Shown in pieces: positions 25,107 to 34,309 of a DNA stretch of 64,000 bases. Source of the stretch: DATBVX01 sp963705495 (GTDB taxonomy: Bacteria; Pseudomonadota; Gammaproteobacteria; Steroidobacterales; Steroidobacteraceae). The notes beneath the pieces were generated by a model. It searched no databases. It was not told the origin of the DNA and saw nothing but the letters and a program-made list of their open reading frames with translations. The translations under genes were made by a program, and so were the position numbers. Numbering within the stretch: the first letter of the stretch is position 1; the number at the start of each line of letters is the position of its first letter. The stretch is from the NCBI GenBank assembly GCA_963705495.1, contig CAVPJQ010000022.1, positions 124,001-188,000 on the forward strand, given 5' to 3'.

Positions 25107-27497
25107 ATGAACACCCGAGCACCCGATGTCGTCTTGGTCGACCACGACCTGGAAGAGCTCAGGTCGCTCGTCGGCCCGTTGCGCAAGGAGTTCGAGTTCT
25201 ACCTCACGGTGAGCCCCAACGATGCGCTCGCCGCCCTGGCGCGTTTCCCGATACGAGTGCTGGTCGCAGGCCAGACGCTGTTCACCGGTTCGGGACTCGA
25301 GGTCCTGAATGAAGCGCACAAACGCTCTCCCGCCACCGCGCGAGTGTTACTCGTCAACGCCGGGGAACGCCGCGCCATTGAGAAGGAGCTTGCCGCCGCC
25401 GAACTGTTTTACGTGTTGAAGCGACCCTGCACCGCCGCTGAACTCAAGGAAGTACTCCAGGCCGCAGGTCGAAGTGCCCGGGTGCAGGCGACGGGTGCAC
25501 AGGTCGAGCATGTCGTCCTCGAATCAGCCCACGCCGCTCGTGCGACTGGTGCATCCATCACGGATGACCCGATCACTGTGCTCACCACCGATGTGGACCT
25601 CTACGAGGCCATTCGCGCTGCCATGCACGGCCGGCACGAAGTGCATCTTGCTGCCAAGCTCGAGGATGCAGCGCGGCTTGCAGGTTCGGGTCAATGTGCA
25701 GTGCTGGTCACGGATCTCGCATTGACCGAATCGGCCCTGCGCCGCATCACCAATCATCTGCGTGCGCGTGAGGAATCATTGGTCACGATTGCGGTTGGCA
25801 ACCGCGAGCAAGGCAACGCGCTCATGGGTCTGCTGTCCGCCGGGACCATCCATCGCTTCCTGCTGAAGCCCGTGACACCCGGTCTCGCCCGCCTCGCGCT
25901 CGAATCGGCGACCCGGCAGCACCATTCGGTCAAAGCCCATCGACGTAGTGAAACCCACTTCGAGCTGCGCCCGACACTGGCCGCTGCTGCGCCCGCCGAG
26001 CCCGCCGAGCCCACCGCGCATGTCCCTGTCGCAGCGCCGGTGCGCCGGCAGATGCGGACCGGCCAACTCGCTGCGATTGCCAGCATCGCGCTGGTCTTGC
26101 TCGCCGGCGCAGGTGTGGGCGTGTGGTACTGGACTCATCGCGCGCCGCCACCCGATCAACGCGCGATCGCCATCGCCGCCAGTCTCGCATCGGCGCAAGC
26201 CGCGGTCCGCACGGGACACTTGCTCGATCCGGCCGCAGGGAGCGCATTCGCCCTGTACTCCGAAGTGCTGCGGCTCGATCCGCAGAATGCCGCGGCCCAG
26301 GCCGGGCTCGACCAGCTCGCGACTCATTTCATCGAGCAAGCCGAGAGCCAGCTGGTCGAAGGGAATCTCGACGGAGCGGCCAGTGCTCTCGCCTCGGCGC
26401 GGCAGGTTCGCCCCGATCACCGCCGCCTGACATTCCTGGAGGCGCAACTCGGCAAGGATCGCCAGGAACAGCTCGTGCTGCAGGCGCGCCAGTCGGCGAC
26501 CGCGGGCAACCTGCAAGAAGCACAGGAGCTCCTGCAGCAGGCACAGCAGGTCGAGAGCAAGTCCTCGGAGATCACTTCGGCACAGCAGGCGATCGATTCA
26601 CGCGCACGCGCGCAACAGGTTGCCCAGATGCTCGACCTTGCACGCCAGCGAGTAGCGCAGAACCGCCTCGTCGCCCCTCCGCAGGACAGCGCCAGGTTCT
26701 ACCTGCGCAATGCGCAGCGGCTTGAACCCGCTAACGTTGCGGTTCAGCAAGGTTTGCGCGACCTGGGCGATCGCGTCGTGAGCTCCGCTGATGCCGCGAT
26801 CGATGCGCAGCGCTTCGACACCGCCCGCAACTGGATCGTGCAGGCGCAGGATCTTGGCGTTGAGCAAGCTGAGATCGATCGCCTCAACACGCGCATCACC
26901 TCCGGCGTCGACAACAAGACCAGGAGCGACCTGTTGGCGCTCGCGCTCAAACGCACCGAGGAAAACCGGCTCCTCGAGCCGGCGCAAGACAGTGCGCGCT
27001 ACTACCTCGACCGGCTCACGCAGAACGATCCGCAGTTCCCGGGCGCGGATAAGGCGGCACAGGCGCTCGGCGCGAAGCTCGTGGCGCGCGCCGAGGGCGC
27101 CACCGCCTCGCGCCAGTTCGACAACGCCGGCCGGATGCTGAGTGAAGCACGGGCCGTGGGCTACACCGGACCGGATCTCACCGCCGCTGAGACCGCACTG
27201 CTCACCGCGCAAGCACCGGCAGCCGCAGCCGTCCCGCCCAAGCAGCTCAAGTACGTCGCTCCACAATATCCGCAGGACGCCATCTCCCGGGGTGTGGAGG
27301 GATGGGTCGACGTCAGCTTTGCCATCGCCGCTTCAGGAACAGTTGTGGATGCGCGTGTCGACGACGCCAAGCCGCGCAATCAATTCGACCGGGCGGCGCT
27401 GGCGGCGGTGCGGCAATGGAGATTCGAGCCGAGCGCCGACGGCCTTGACCGTGAGCAGCGCCTGAAAACGCGCGTGCAGTTCAAGCTTCAGGACTAG
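25107..27497 (+). CDS. Two-receiver / TM / TPR / TonB C-terminal fusion protein
   Basis: 796 aa with an unusual order. Residues 1-120 are a CheY-like receiver with the phospho-Asp position replaced (RVLVAGQTLF), although the Lys in YVLKRP remains. Residues about 150-265 are a second receiver that keeps an Asp (AVLVTDLALT, Asp203) and Lys (FLLKPV). A transmembrane helix spans about 323-342 (AIASIALVLLAGAGVGVWYW), then TPR-like periplasmic repeats with three AxxxVAQNRLVxPPQDSARFYL-type blocks run to about 700. From 712 on there is a TonB C-terminal domain (YVAPQYPQDAISRGVEGWVDVSF). It may couple a cytoplasmic signal to an outer-membrane partner. It follows relA by 12 bases. Confidence 0.85.
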   Translation: MNTRAPDVVLVDHDLEELRSLVGPLRKEFEFYLTVSPNDALAALARFPIRVLVAGQTLFTGSGLEVLNEAHKRSPATARVLLVNAGERRAIEKELAAAELFYVLKRPCTAAELKEVLQAAGRSARVQATGAQVEHVVLESAHAARATGASITDDPITVLTTDVDLYEAIRAAMHGRHEVHLAAKLEDAARLAGSGQCAVLVTDLALTESALRRITNHLRAREESLVTIAVGNREQGNALMGLLSAGTIHRFLLKPVTPGLARLALESATRQHHSVKAHRRSETHFELRPTLAAAAPAEPAEPTAHVPVAAPVRRQMRTGQLAAIASIALVLLAGAGVGVWYWTHRAPPPDQRAIAIAASLASAQAAVRTGHLLDPAAGSAFALYSEVLRLDPQNAAAQAGLDQLATHFIEQAESQLVEGNLDGAASALASARQVRPDHRRLTFLEAQLGKDRQEQLVLQARQSATAGNLQEAQELLQQAQQVESKSSEITSAQQAIDSRARAQQVAQMLDLARQRVAQNRLVAPPQDSARFYLRNAQRLEPANVAVQQGLRDLGDRVVSSADAAIDAQRFDTARNWIVQAQDLGVEQAEIDRLNTRITSGVDNKTRSDLLALALKRTEENRLLEPAQDSARYYLDRLTQNDPQFPGADKAAQALGAKLVARAEGATASRQFDNAGRMLSEARAVGYTGPDLTAAETALLTAQAPAAAAVPPKQLKYVAPQYPQDAISRGVEGWVDVSFAIAASGTVVDARVDDAKPRNQFDRAALAAVRQWRFEPSADGLDREQRLKTRVQFKLQD

Positions 27498-27513
27498 GGC
27501 AACGAGGTACAGC

Positions 27514-28500
27514 ATGAGCAAGGTCGTGCGGGTCCATGAACACGGCGGACCAGAGGTTCTGCGCATCGAAGAGCTCGAAGTGGGCCGCCCCGGCCCGGGT
27601 GAGGTGCGACTGCGCATCGAGGCGATCGGCCTCAACCGCTCGGAGGCCGCATTTCGCGCCGGGCTTTATCCGGTCAAGCCGAAGCTCCCAACGCTCATCG
27701 GCTACGAAGCAGCGGGAATTATCGAAGCGCTCGGCGAAGGCGTGCAGGATTTCGCCGCCGGTGATCGAGTGTGCGTGCTCCCGACGTTTCGCCTGGGCGA
27801 GTACGGCGTCTACGCGGAGCGGGCCATCGTGCCGGTGCGCAGTATTCTCGCGGCGCCGCACGCCCTCAGCCCGATCCAGGCCGCATCGATCTGGATGCAA
27901 TATCTCACCGCACTCGCGATCATCGAGGTGGCACACGCAACCGTCGGCGATCACGTCATCATCCGGGCAGCATCGAGCAGCGTCGGACTTGCCGCGATAC
28001 AACTAGCGAACTGGGCGGGCGCGGTGCCGATTGCGGCGACTCGTCGCGGCACGAAATCGCAGGCCTTGCTCGAGCAGGGCGCGAAGCATGTGATCGCAAC
28101 AGAAGAGAGCGACCTCGTCGCCGAAGTGATGAAGATCACCGGCAATAAGGGCGCTCGTATCGTCTTCGATCCGGTCGGCGGGCCGTACGTCGACACGCTC
28201 GCACAGGCCATGGCGCAGGACGGAGTGCTCTTCATCTATGGCGGGCTGAGCGGCCAGCCCACCACGCATCCACATTGGCCGGCCGCCTTCAAGAACCTCA
28301 GCATCCGCGGCTGGGTCGCCTCAACGATCTGGAATTTCCCGGACCGGTTCGCACGCGCCAAAGACCTGGTCCTGCGGGGGCTCGCTGATGGGCACCTCAA
28401 GCCGGTGATCGCGAAGACGTTTCCACTGCAGGACATCGCCGCGGCGCATCGCTACCTCGAGTCGAATCAGCAGGTCGGCAAGATCGTCGTCACTGCGTAA
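27514..28500 (+). CDS. Zinc-independent alcohol dehydrogenase / quinone oxidoreductase (MDR family)
   Basis: 328 aa medium-chain dehydrogenase/reductase. The N-terminal GroES-like domain has LNRSEAAFRAG and PTLIGYEAAGIIEALGEGV. The NADPH-binding Rossmann domain has GDHVIIRAASSSVGLAAIQLANWAGAVPIAATRR (the S-S-V-G variant of the AxxGGVG motif). The catalytic and structural zinc Cys ligands are absent, so it resembles quinone reductase or enoyl reductase members. Substrate unknown. It follows the fusion gene by 16 bases and may be in the same transcript. Confidence 0.9.
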   Translation: MSKVVRVHEHGGPEVLRIEELEVGRPGPGEVRLRIEAIGLNRSEAAFRAGLYPVKPKLPTLIGYEAAGIIEALGEGVQDFAAGDRVCVLPTFRLGEYGVYAERAIVPVRSILAAPHALSPIQAASIWMQYLTALAIIEVAHATVGDHVIIRAASSSVGLAAIQLANWAGAVPIAATRRGTKSQALLEQGAKHVIATEESDLVAEVMKITGNKGARIVFDPVGGPYVDTLAQAMAQDGVLFIYGGLSGQPTTHPHWPAAFKNLSIRGWVASTIWNFPDRFARAKDLVLRGLADGHLKPVIAKTFPLQDIAAAHRYLESNQQVGKIVVTA

Positions 28501-28536
28501 GGGCGTCTCGCGCGCGGGCGGCGCAGCGCCGAGACC

Positions 28537-28590
28537 TTGACGTTGCATGTCGGTGTGCTAAGTTAACAGCATAGTGCTGGTTTTTTAGCA
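28537..28590 (+). promoter_or_regulatory. Promoter and twin operators of the BlaI-M56 operon
   Basis: TTGACG (28537-28542) is a good -35; a weak -10 (TAAGTT, 28559-28564) lies 16 bases on. Two identical dyads of the form TGCT-N8-AGCA occur in tandem at 28556-28571 and 28575-28590, 3 bases apart (19 bp centre to centre). The first covers the -10. The arrangement suits autorepression by the BlaI-like dimer encoded 13 bases downstream, as in bla and mec systems. Confidence 0.7.
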
Positions 28591-28602
28591 GGTCTCGACT
28601 CA

Positions 28603-28983
28603 ATGGCACAGCTGCACCTCAGTCGTCGTGAACGGCAGATCATGGAGATCATCTACCGCCTCGGCCACGCGACGGCGGCCGAGATCCAGAAGGAGATGCC
28701 GGATCCGCCCAGCTACTCCGCGATCCGGGCATTGCTGCGAATCCTCGTCGACAAGCAACACCTGCAACATCGTCCCGACGGTCCCCGGTACGTCTATTCA
28801 CCGACGGTTTCACGGAGCAAGGCTCGCGTCGGTGCCCTCACCCAGGTTGTGAACACATTCTTCGATGGTTCGGCCCTGCAGGCGGTGTCGGCACTGCTGG
28901 GCTCATCCCAGGGAAAGTTGACCGAGCAGGAACTGGATGAACTGCGCGAACTCGTAGAAGCGACACGCAGGAAGGGACGTTGA
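28603..28983 (+). CDS. BlaI/MecI/CopY family transcriptional repressor
   Basis: 126 aa. A winged-helix domain (LSRRERQIMEIIYRLGHATAAEIQKEMPDPPSYSAIRALLRILVDKQHLQHRPDGPRYVYSP in character) is followed by a dimerisation helix (GSALQAVSALLGSSQGKLTEQELDELREL). Family members repress their own operon until cleaved by a partner M56 metalloprotease, which is the next gene and overlaps by 1 base. It probably binds the twin dyads upstream. Confidence 0.95.
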   Translation: MAQLHLSRRERQIMEIIYRLGHATAAEIQKEMPDPPSYSAIRALLRILVDKQHLQHRPDGPRYVYSPTVSRSKARVGALTQVVNTFFDGSALQAVSALLGSSQGKLTEQELDELRELVEATRRKGR

Positions 28984-30191
28984 TGTTTGCGCCCTCGACA
29001 CTTCTGGTGGTGGCGCTCAAGAGCACCCTCTTGATTGCCCTCAGTAGCGTCGTGTGCCTCGCACTGGCGAGGACGTCCGCGGCCTATCGTCATGTCCTTT
29101 GGGCGTTCGCCCTGTCGCTATCGCTCTTGATGCCCTTCGCCATCCATTGGATCCCGGCGTATGTGGAGATTCCCGTCCCTTGGCAAATGCTGAGCAGCGC
29201 GACAGCGACAAGCGAGAGCGCGACGCCAGGCTCGACCGAGAATCTTTGGTCTCCGATCATGGTGCTATGGGCGTCGGGGACAGCCGCCCTGCTGTTGCGA
29301 CAGGTTCTCGCGCACATCGGCCTGTGGCGCTGGACCCGCAAGTCACGCGCGCTTCATTCGACCCGCTGGCGGGCCACGCTGGAGCGCATCGCCAGTGAGC
29401 AGGATATCGACCGGACGCTGCGCGTGCTCGAGTCCGCGCGCATCACGAGTCCCTGCACGTGGGGATTCCTGCGGCCGATCCTCCTGCTTCCGAGTGTCGG
29501 CGAGCGCTGGTCCGAGGCTGAGCGCCGACATGCACTCCTGCACGAGCTCGCACATCTGCATCGCCTCGACTACGTGAGCGACCTCATGGCCCGCATTGCC
29601 TGCGCAGTGCACTGGTACAACCCGGCCGTCTGGTTCGCAGCGGGTGAGATGCGCCGGCTCCAGGAGCGGGCTTGTGACGACGCCGTGTTGCACGCTGGTG
29701 GCACGCCATCCGATTACGCGCAGTTCCTGTTGAACGTGGCGGCGCAATCGAATCATCGCAGCCCGTTGCGGCTCGCGATGAACATGGTGCGACGTTCACC
29801 GTTGCACGGGCGTGTCGTAGCGATTCTCGATCCGTGCCAAGCGCGGCGGCAACCGAGTCCACTGATCGCACTGGTTGCGTTTTTGTCGCTGACGGGCCTC
29901 GCGCTGTTGTTAGCGACAGCCGCAACTGTAACCAAGTCCGACGCGCAGGTACGAGATCCGGTGGACACACCGGTAGATCCAGCGGACACACCGGCGAGCC
30001 CAGCAATACCGGCGCGGCCCGCAGTACCGGCGACGCCCGCACTTCCTGCGCTACCAGCCGTGCCTGCGACGCCGGCAGTGCCCGCTCTCCCAACAATGCC
30101 AGCAATCCCAGCTATACCGGCACTACCCCCGCTACCCACACACACGGGACCAACTGCGTCCCTAACCGCTGGGCGCCCCTCGGCGCTATGA
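28983..30191 (+). CDS. BlaR1-type M56 family membrane metallopeptidase
   Basis: 402 aa. Hydrophobic helices at the N terminus (TLLVVALKSTLLIALSSVVCLALA and AYRHVLWAFALSLSLLMPFAI) and near residue 300 frame the zinc protease motif H-E-L-A-H (His187, Glu188, His191). A helix near 310 is followed by a tail of about 75 residues rich in Pro-Ala pairs (PAIPARPAVPATPALPALPA type). The C-terminal penicillin-binding sensor domain of true BlaR1 is missing. Its natural target is the BlaI-like repressor. ATG at 28983 overlaps the repressor stop; the gene end overlaps the next ATG by 4 bases. Confidence 0.92.
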   Translation: MFAPSTLLVVALKSTLLIALSSVVCLALARTSAAYRHVLWAFALSLSLLMPFAIHWIPAYVEIPVPWQMLSSATATSESATPGSTENLWSPIMVLWASGTAALLLRQVLAHIGLWRWTRKSRALHSTRWRATLERIASEQDIDRTLRVLESARITSPCTWGFLRPILLLPSVGERWSEAERRHALLHELAHLHRLDYVSDLMARIACAVHWYNPAVWFAAGEMRRLQERACDDAVLHAGGTPSDYAQFLLNVAAQSNHRSPLRLAMNMVRRSPLHGRVVAILDPCQARRQPSPLIALVAFLSLTGLALLLATAATVTKSDAQVRDPVDTPVDPADTPASPAIPARPAVPATPALPALPAVPATPAVPALPTMPAIPAIPALPPLPTHTGPTASLTAGRPSAL

Positions 30192-31957
30192 GACACGATG
30201 ACGTCTGCGCGCTGCTCGTGGGCGCCCTGCTGCTCGCGAACTCGCCACCGTCGTACTGCGAGACCGCTCCCAGTGGCACCGCCGACGAATTAGTCGGCCT
30301 GTGGAAAGCGCAACGCTGGTTCGGACCCTCAGCGCGCGGCCCGCTGGTGATCGAGAAAACGCCAACCGGCTGGAGTGCGGATTTTGCCGGCAGCAACTGG
30401 CCCGTGCGCCTTGACGGCAAGCAGCTCACGTTCGAGTTGCCGGATGGAGAAGGCTCCTTTCGCGGACAGTCTGCGGAGCAAGGCCGGATCATTGGTCATT
30501 GGAAATCGTCCAATTCGCTCACCAATGGTTTCCGGTATGCGGTTCCCGTGACACTCGAACGCGCCGGACCCAATCGCTGGAGCGGCACTGTCACTCCGCG
30601 CGACGACAGGTTCACTCTCCATTTGATGGCGCAAAAGCGCCCCGACGGATCGGTCGGCGTGTTCATGCGCAACCCCGAGCGCAACATGGGCGTGTTCTAT
30701 GACCTCGACCATATCGAGCGCGAGGGCACGGCGGTGCACCTGATCGGACATCGCCGTGGATCAAAGACAGAAGGCGTGCTGCTGAGCGGTGTCTACGACG
30801 CCGAGCAGCAAGTCCTGTCGGTGTCGTTCCTCGAGCGAGGCGGCACCTACGACTTCAGGCGCGACACCGATCAAAGCGGCTTCTATCCGCGCGGCAAGAG
30901 CCCGGGACCCTATGTCTATCGTGCGCCACTTGCACGTGACGACGGCTGGGCCACCGCCACTGTCGAGGAGGTCGGCGTGGATCGCGCCGCGATCGAGAGG
31001 TTCATCCAGGCGATCATCGACATGCCGATCGACTCAGTGCACACGCTGCAGGCCGAAGGGATCCTGATCGCGCGCCACGGCAAGCTGGTGCTCGAGGAAT
31101 ATTTTCACGGCGAGCACCGGGACAGGTTCCACGAGACCCGCTCCGCAGCCAAGAGCCTGACCGCGACACTCGTCGGAGCCGTGATGCAGGCTGGCGCGCC
31201 GCTCGAGCTGTCCACACCGGTCTATCGGATCATGTATGGCGGAACATTTCCGGCGGATCTCGATCCGCGCAAGCGCGCCATGACGCTCGAGCACCTGTTG
31301 ACCATGTCGTCCGGCTATTTCTGCGACGACGACAACGATGAGGCGCCCGGTAACGAGAACAAGATGCTCGAGCAGACGGAGGAGCCCGACTACTATCGCT
31401 ACACGCTGCGGGTACCCATGGATTCAGCGCCGGGCGAGAAGACGGTTTACTGCAGCATCAACCCGAATCTCGCGCTCGGCGTCGTGAATCAGGCGACTGG
31501 CGAATCCGTGCTGGACAGCTTCGACCGGCTGCTGGGAACGCCGTTGAAGATTGCCACCTATGCGTGGCCGGTCGATCCCGTGGGCCATCCTTATGGCGGC
31601 GGCGGAGTACAGCTATTGCCGCGCGATTTCATGAAGCTCGGGCAACTGATGCTCAACGGCGGAACGTGGCAGGGTCGCAGGATACTCAGCAGGGAATTCG
31701 TGACACGCGCTTCCTCGCCCCTGCGCAATCTCGGCAAGATTCAGTACGGGTATCTGTGGTGGAACACGACTTTTCCCTACCAGGATCGCACCGTGCGCGC
31801 CTTTTTTGCGGGCGGTAACGGTGGCCAGGGTGTGATTGTCATCCCCGATCTCGATCTCGTGATCGCGACCTACGGAGGCAACTATGCAGATCGGGTGAGT
31901 CTGAGCTACCAGGAGGACTTTGTGCCCAACTACATTCTGCCGGCTGTAAAGGATTAG
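30188..31957 (+). CDS. Secreted serine hydrolase of the beta-lactamase (class C / AmpC-like) superfamily
   Basis: 589 aa. A signal peptide (VCALLVGALLLANSPPSYC) and an N-terminal beta-rich domain (residues about 30-250) precede a beta-lactamase fold. Its active-site motif is S-A-A-K in TRSAAKSLTATLVG, the second motif region reads VYCSINPNLALGVV, and GGNGGQGVIVIPDLDLVIA stands at the KTG/HxG position. Such enzymes act as esterases, D-aminopeptidases or penicillin-binding proteins; substrate unknown. The ATG at 30188 overlaps the stop of the M56 gene, so it is the regulated output of the BlaI/M56 pair. The frame continues upstream only as a shadow of that gene. Confidence 0.9.
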   Translation: MRHDDVCALLVGALLLANSPPSYCETAPSGTADELVGLWKAQRWFGPSARGPLVIEKTPTGWSADFAGSNWPVRLDGKQLTFELPDGEGSFRGQSAEQGRIIGHWKSSNSLTNGFRYAVPVTLERAGPNRWSGTVTPRDDRFTLHLMAQKRPDGSVGVFMRNPERNMGVFYDLDHIEREGTAVHLIGHRRGSKTEGVLLSGVYDAEQQVLSVSFLERGGTYDFRRDTDQSGFYPRGKSPGPYVYRAPLARDDGWATATVEEVGVDRAAIERFIQAIIDMPIDSVHTLQAEGILIARHGKLVLEEYFHGEHRDRFHETRSAAKSLTATLVGAVMQAGAPLELSTPVYRIMYGGTFPADLDPRKRAMTLEHLLTMSSGYFCDDDNDEAPGNENKMLEQTEEPDYYRYTLRVPMDSAPGEKTVYCSINPNLALGVVNQATGESVLDSFDRLLGTPLKIATYAWPVDPVGHPYGGGGVQLLPRDFMKLGQLMLNGGTWQGRRILSREFVTRASSPLRNLGKIQYGYLWWNTTFPYQDRTVRAFFAGGNGGQGVIVIPDLDLVIATYGGNYADRVSLSYQEDFVPNYILPAVKD

Positions 31958-31994
31958 GCCGCATGCCGACGGCGATCTGCTCCCTGTAGTCGGT

Positions 31995-34034
31995 TCACTC
32001 CGGGAGGTTCATCTTGCGCAGCACTGTCTTATAGCGAGCATCTCCGCGCAGTCCTGCAAACAGCGGGTCCGTCTTGAAATTGATTAGTCCGGGATCACGC
32101 TGCACGACGGCTCGATCCAACCAGTCGAAAGCCTTGGAGCGCTCGCCGCGGTAGGCGTAGGCCTGCGCGATCTGCACAGCTGCCGTATCGTGGTGCGCCT
32201 CGATCAACCGACTTAGCGCCGCATCCGACTCCGCCCGGCGCTTATTTGCGAATGCCACGATTGCCTCGCCTTCGAGCCGGTAGTACTCGGCGGGTTCGCG
32301 CTCCATCGCAGCGCTTGCGGCGTCGAGGTGCCCTGCGTCCAGTTCAAGCAGCCCGAGCAGCAGGTGTGCTTTGGACACGGTCGGGCTGATGGCGATTGCG
32401 GTCTTGGCGGCGGCACGCGCTTCGTCCGGGCGCCGCAGGCCGTCCAGCAGCATCGCCAGTTGAATGTGGTAAATGACCCGCAGCGGGTCGAGCTCGAGGC
32501 CCTCACGATAATCGACCAGTGCCTCGTCCGGATGGCCGAACGCGCGCGCGAGTTGTCCACGTCGAAACAGTGCCTCGGGGTCGCGTGGCGCGGACGCGAG
32601 CGCCTCATCGAGCTGCGTCTTCGCAGCAGCCCAATCCCAAAAGATGATGGCCAGATTGCTGCGCACGTTGTGGGCTAACTGCAGGGTTGGATCGAGGCGA
32701 AGGGCCTCATCCACCTCGGCGCTGGCGCGGTCCAAGCTCGTCGGTTCGCCGTTCCCGAAGGTGGCGACGTAGACGTAGGCGCTAGCAAGCTCGGCGTGGG
32801 CTGGTGCGAAGTCCGGCGCCAGCGCGATGGCCTGCCTGAGGTACGCGATGCCCCGCTCGACGTCAACATTGCTCGCGCGCCGGGCGAAATACTGTCCCTG
32901 CAAGTACAGGCTGTAGGCGTCGGTGTTGCGCGGCTCGGACTCGGCCTTTACCGGGGTCGACAGTAACTTGACCTGGAGCGCCTTTACGACCGCCGTTGCG
33001 ATCTCGTCCTGGACCTTGAACACGTCCTTGAAGTCGCGGTCGTACGTCTCCGACCACAGGTGTACACCGTCCTTTGCCCGGATCAGCTGCGCCGTGACGC
33101 GCATCGTGCGGCCCGCCTTGCGGACGCTACCCTCAAGCAGATGCGCCACGTGCAGCGTGTTGGCGATCTCGGCGATCGTCACCTGCTTGCCCTTGAAGTA
33201 GAAAGATGAGGTACGCGCAATCACCTGAAGTCCCTCGGTCTTGGCAAGCAGGTCGAGGAGCTCCTCGCTCAAGCCGTCCGAGAAGTACTCCTGATCGTGC
33301 TTCTCGCTCATATCCACAAACGGCAGCACGGCGATCGACTTCTCCGGAACCTGAACGGGCGTGACACCCTGGGCAGTCTGCGCAGACGCCTGTTTCGTTC
33401 CCGCCTCACGCTTCGACAGCACGAACTTGTCCACCGCGAAGTAACCGAGACCGATGACGGCGACCGCCGCGATCATCAGCAGCACCCATTGCGTTTGTCG
33501 TGATGTGGTAGGACTGGAGGAAGGTGCGGCCGCAGCGTGCCGGACTGCGGCGGCTAACGGCCTGGCCTCTACCGATGCATGAGCGGCTTCGGGCGACAGC
33601 AGGCGCCTTATCCGTTCGACGAATGCGGGAGGTGGATCGCCTCCGGGCAGACGTGTCCACTGCACCGCCCGGAACGCGTCCGGGACAAAGGCTTCCTGAT
33701 CGCGCGTACCATCAACGACGACGGGTACCAGAAAAGGCTTTTGCTCGGCCATGTGATGTGTACGTTCGATGGCGAGCTTCCACTCGTGCCGAAAGTAGCC
33801 CTCAAGCCGCTCCTGGGTGTGCTGGGAGACAATCGGAATAAATAGGGCGCAGTCGTGGATCTTCTGCCGGATCTTCTGGTCCCACGCGTCCCCGCCCCGC
33901 AGCTCGGTCTGATCGAGAAAGACCTCGATGCCAGCCGCGCGCAGTGCCTCGCAAATCTTCTGCGCAGACTCCGCATCCTGTGAGGCGTAGCTCAGGAATA
34001 CCGTGTGCGATGGCTCAGTCACCAGTGGGATCAC
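31995..34034 (-). CDS. TIR domain / TM / TolB-like / TPR protein
   Basis: 679 aa. An N-terminal TIR domain (TVFLSYASQDAESAQKICEALRAAGIEVFLDQ, WDQKIRQKI, FRHEWKLAIER with candidate catalytic Glu84) runs to about residue 150. A transmembrane helix follows (WVLLMIAAVAVIGLGYFAV, about 182-200). Then come a TolB-N/FlgO-like domain (IAVLPFVDMSEKHDQEYFSDGLSEELLDLL and LLEGSVRKAGRTMRVTAQLI) and about eight TPR units. TIR domains of this class hydrolyse NAD+ or make nucleotide signals; here the role is unknown. GTG start at 34034; GTG at 34022 (MTEPSHTVF) is also possible. It begins 11 bases after the toxin gene stop. Confidence 0.9.
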   Translation of the reverse strand: MIPLVTEPSHTVFLSYASQDAESAQKICEALRAAGIEVFLDQTELRGGDAWDQKIRQKIHDCALFIPIVSQHTQERLEGYFRHEWKLAIERTHHMAEQKPFLVPVVVDGTRDQEAFVPDAFRAVQWTRLPGGDPPPAFVERIRRLLSPEAAHASVEARPLAAAVRHAAAAPSSSPTTSRQTQWVLLMIAAVAVIGLGYFAVDKFVLSKREAGTKQASAQTAQGVTPVQVPEKSIAVLPFVDMSEKHDQEYFSDGLSEELLDLLAKTEGLQVIARTSSFYFKGKQVTIAEIANTLHVAHLLEGSVRKAGRTMRVTAQLIRAKDGVHLWSETYDRDFKDVFKVQDEIATAVVKALQVKLLSTPVKAESEPRNTDAYSLYLQGQYFARRASNVDVERGIAYLRQAIALAPDFAPAHAELASAYVYVATFGNGEPTSLDRASAEVDEALRLDPTLQLAHNVRSNLAIIFWDWAAAKTQLDEALASAPRDPEALFRRGQLARAFGHPDEALVDYREGLELDPLRVIYHIQLAMLLDGLRRPDEARAAAKTAIAISPTVSKAHLLLGLLELDAGHLDAASAAMEREPAEYYRLEGEAIVAFANKRRAESDAALSRLIEAHHDTAAVQIAQAYAYRGERSKAFDWLDRAVVQRDPGLINFKTDPLFAGLRGDARYKTVLRKMNLPE

Positions 34035-34045
34035 CCTTGGACGAC

Positions 34046-34309
34046 CTATCTGTATACGTCCTTGCGATCACCGATCTTATAGATCGTCACCGCCCGGTCC
34101 TCATCGTCGATGAGGTAAATGATGCGATAGTTACCCTGCCGGATGCGATACCGATCGTCGTAACCCGCCAGCTTCTCGGAGCCGTGCGGTCGCGGGTTTT
34201 CAGCCAAGGTGTATATGCGCTGCGTGATACGCAGACGATCGCCTTTGGTGCCGACGGCCTCTAGCTCCCTGCCCGCAGAGGGTTTTATGAGGAGCTTATA
34301 AGCGACCAC
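34046..34309 (-). CDS. RelE/ParE family type II toxin
   Basis: 87 aa from a GTG start. VAYKLLIKPSAGRELEAV, RITQRIYTLAENPRPHGSEKLAGYDDRYRIRQGNYRIIYLIDDEDRAVTIYKIGDRKDVYR in character is the compact RelE/ParE fold, with the conserved Arg residues in YRIRQGNYRIIY and the C-terminal IGDRKDVYR. Whether it cleaves ribosome-bound mRNA or targets gyrase cannot be told. It overlaps the antitoxin gene by 14 bases and is followed 11 bases later by the TIR gene. Confidence 0.93.
   Translation of the reverse strand: MVAYKLLIKPSAGRELEAVGTKGDRLRITQRIYTLAENPRPHGSEKLAGYDDRYRIRQGNYRIIYLIDDEDRAVTIYKIGDRKDVYR

Noticed and set aside
29955..30150. Short-period repeats resembling an array
   Set aside because: These are codons of the Pro-Ala tail of the M56 protein. 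There are no constant-length spacers, so this is not CRISPR.
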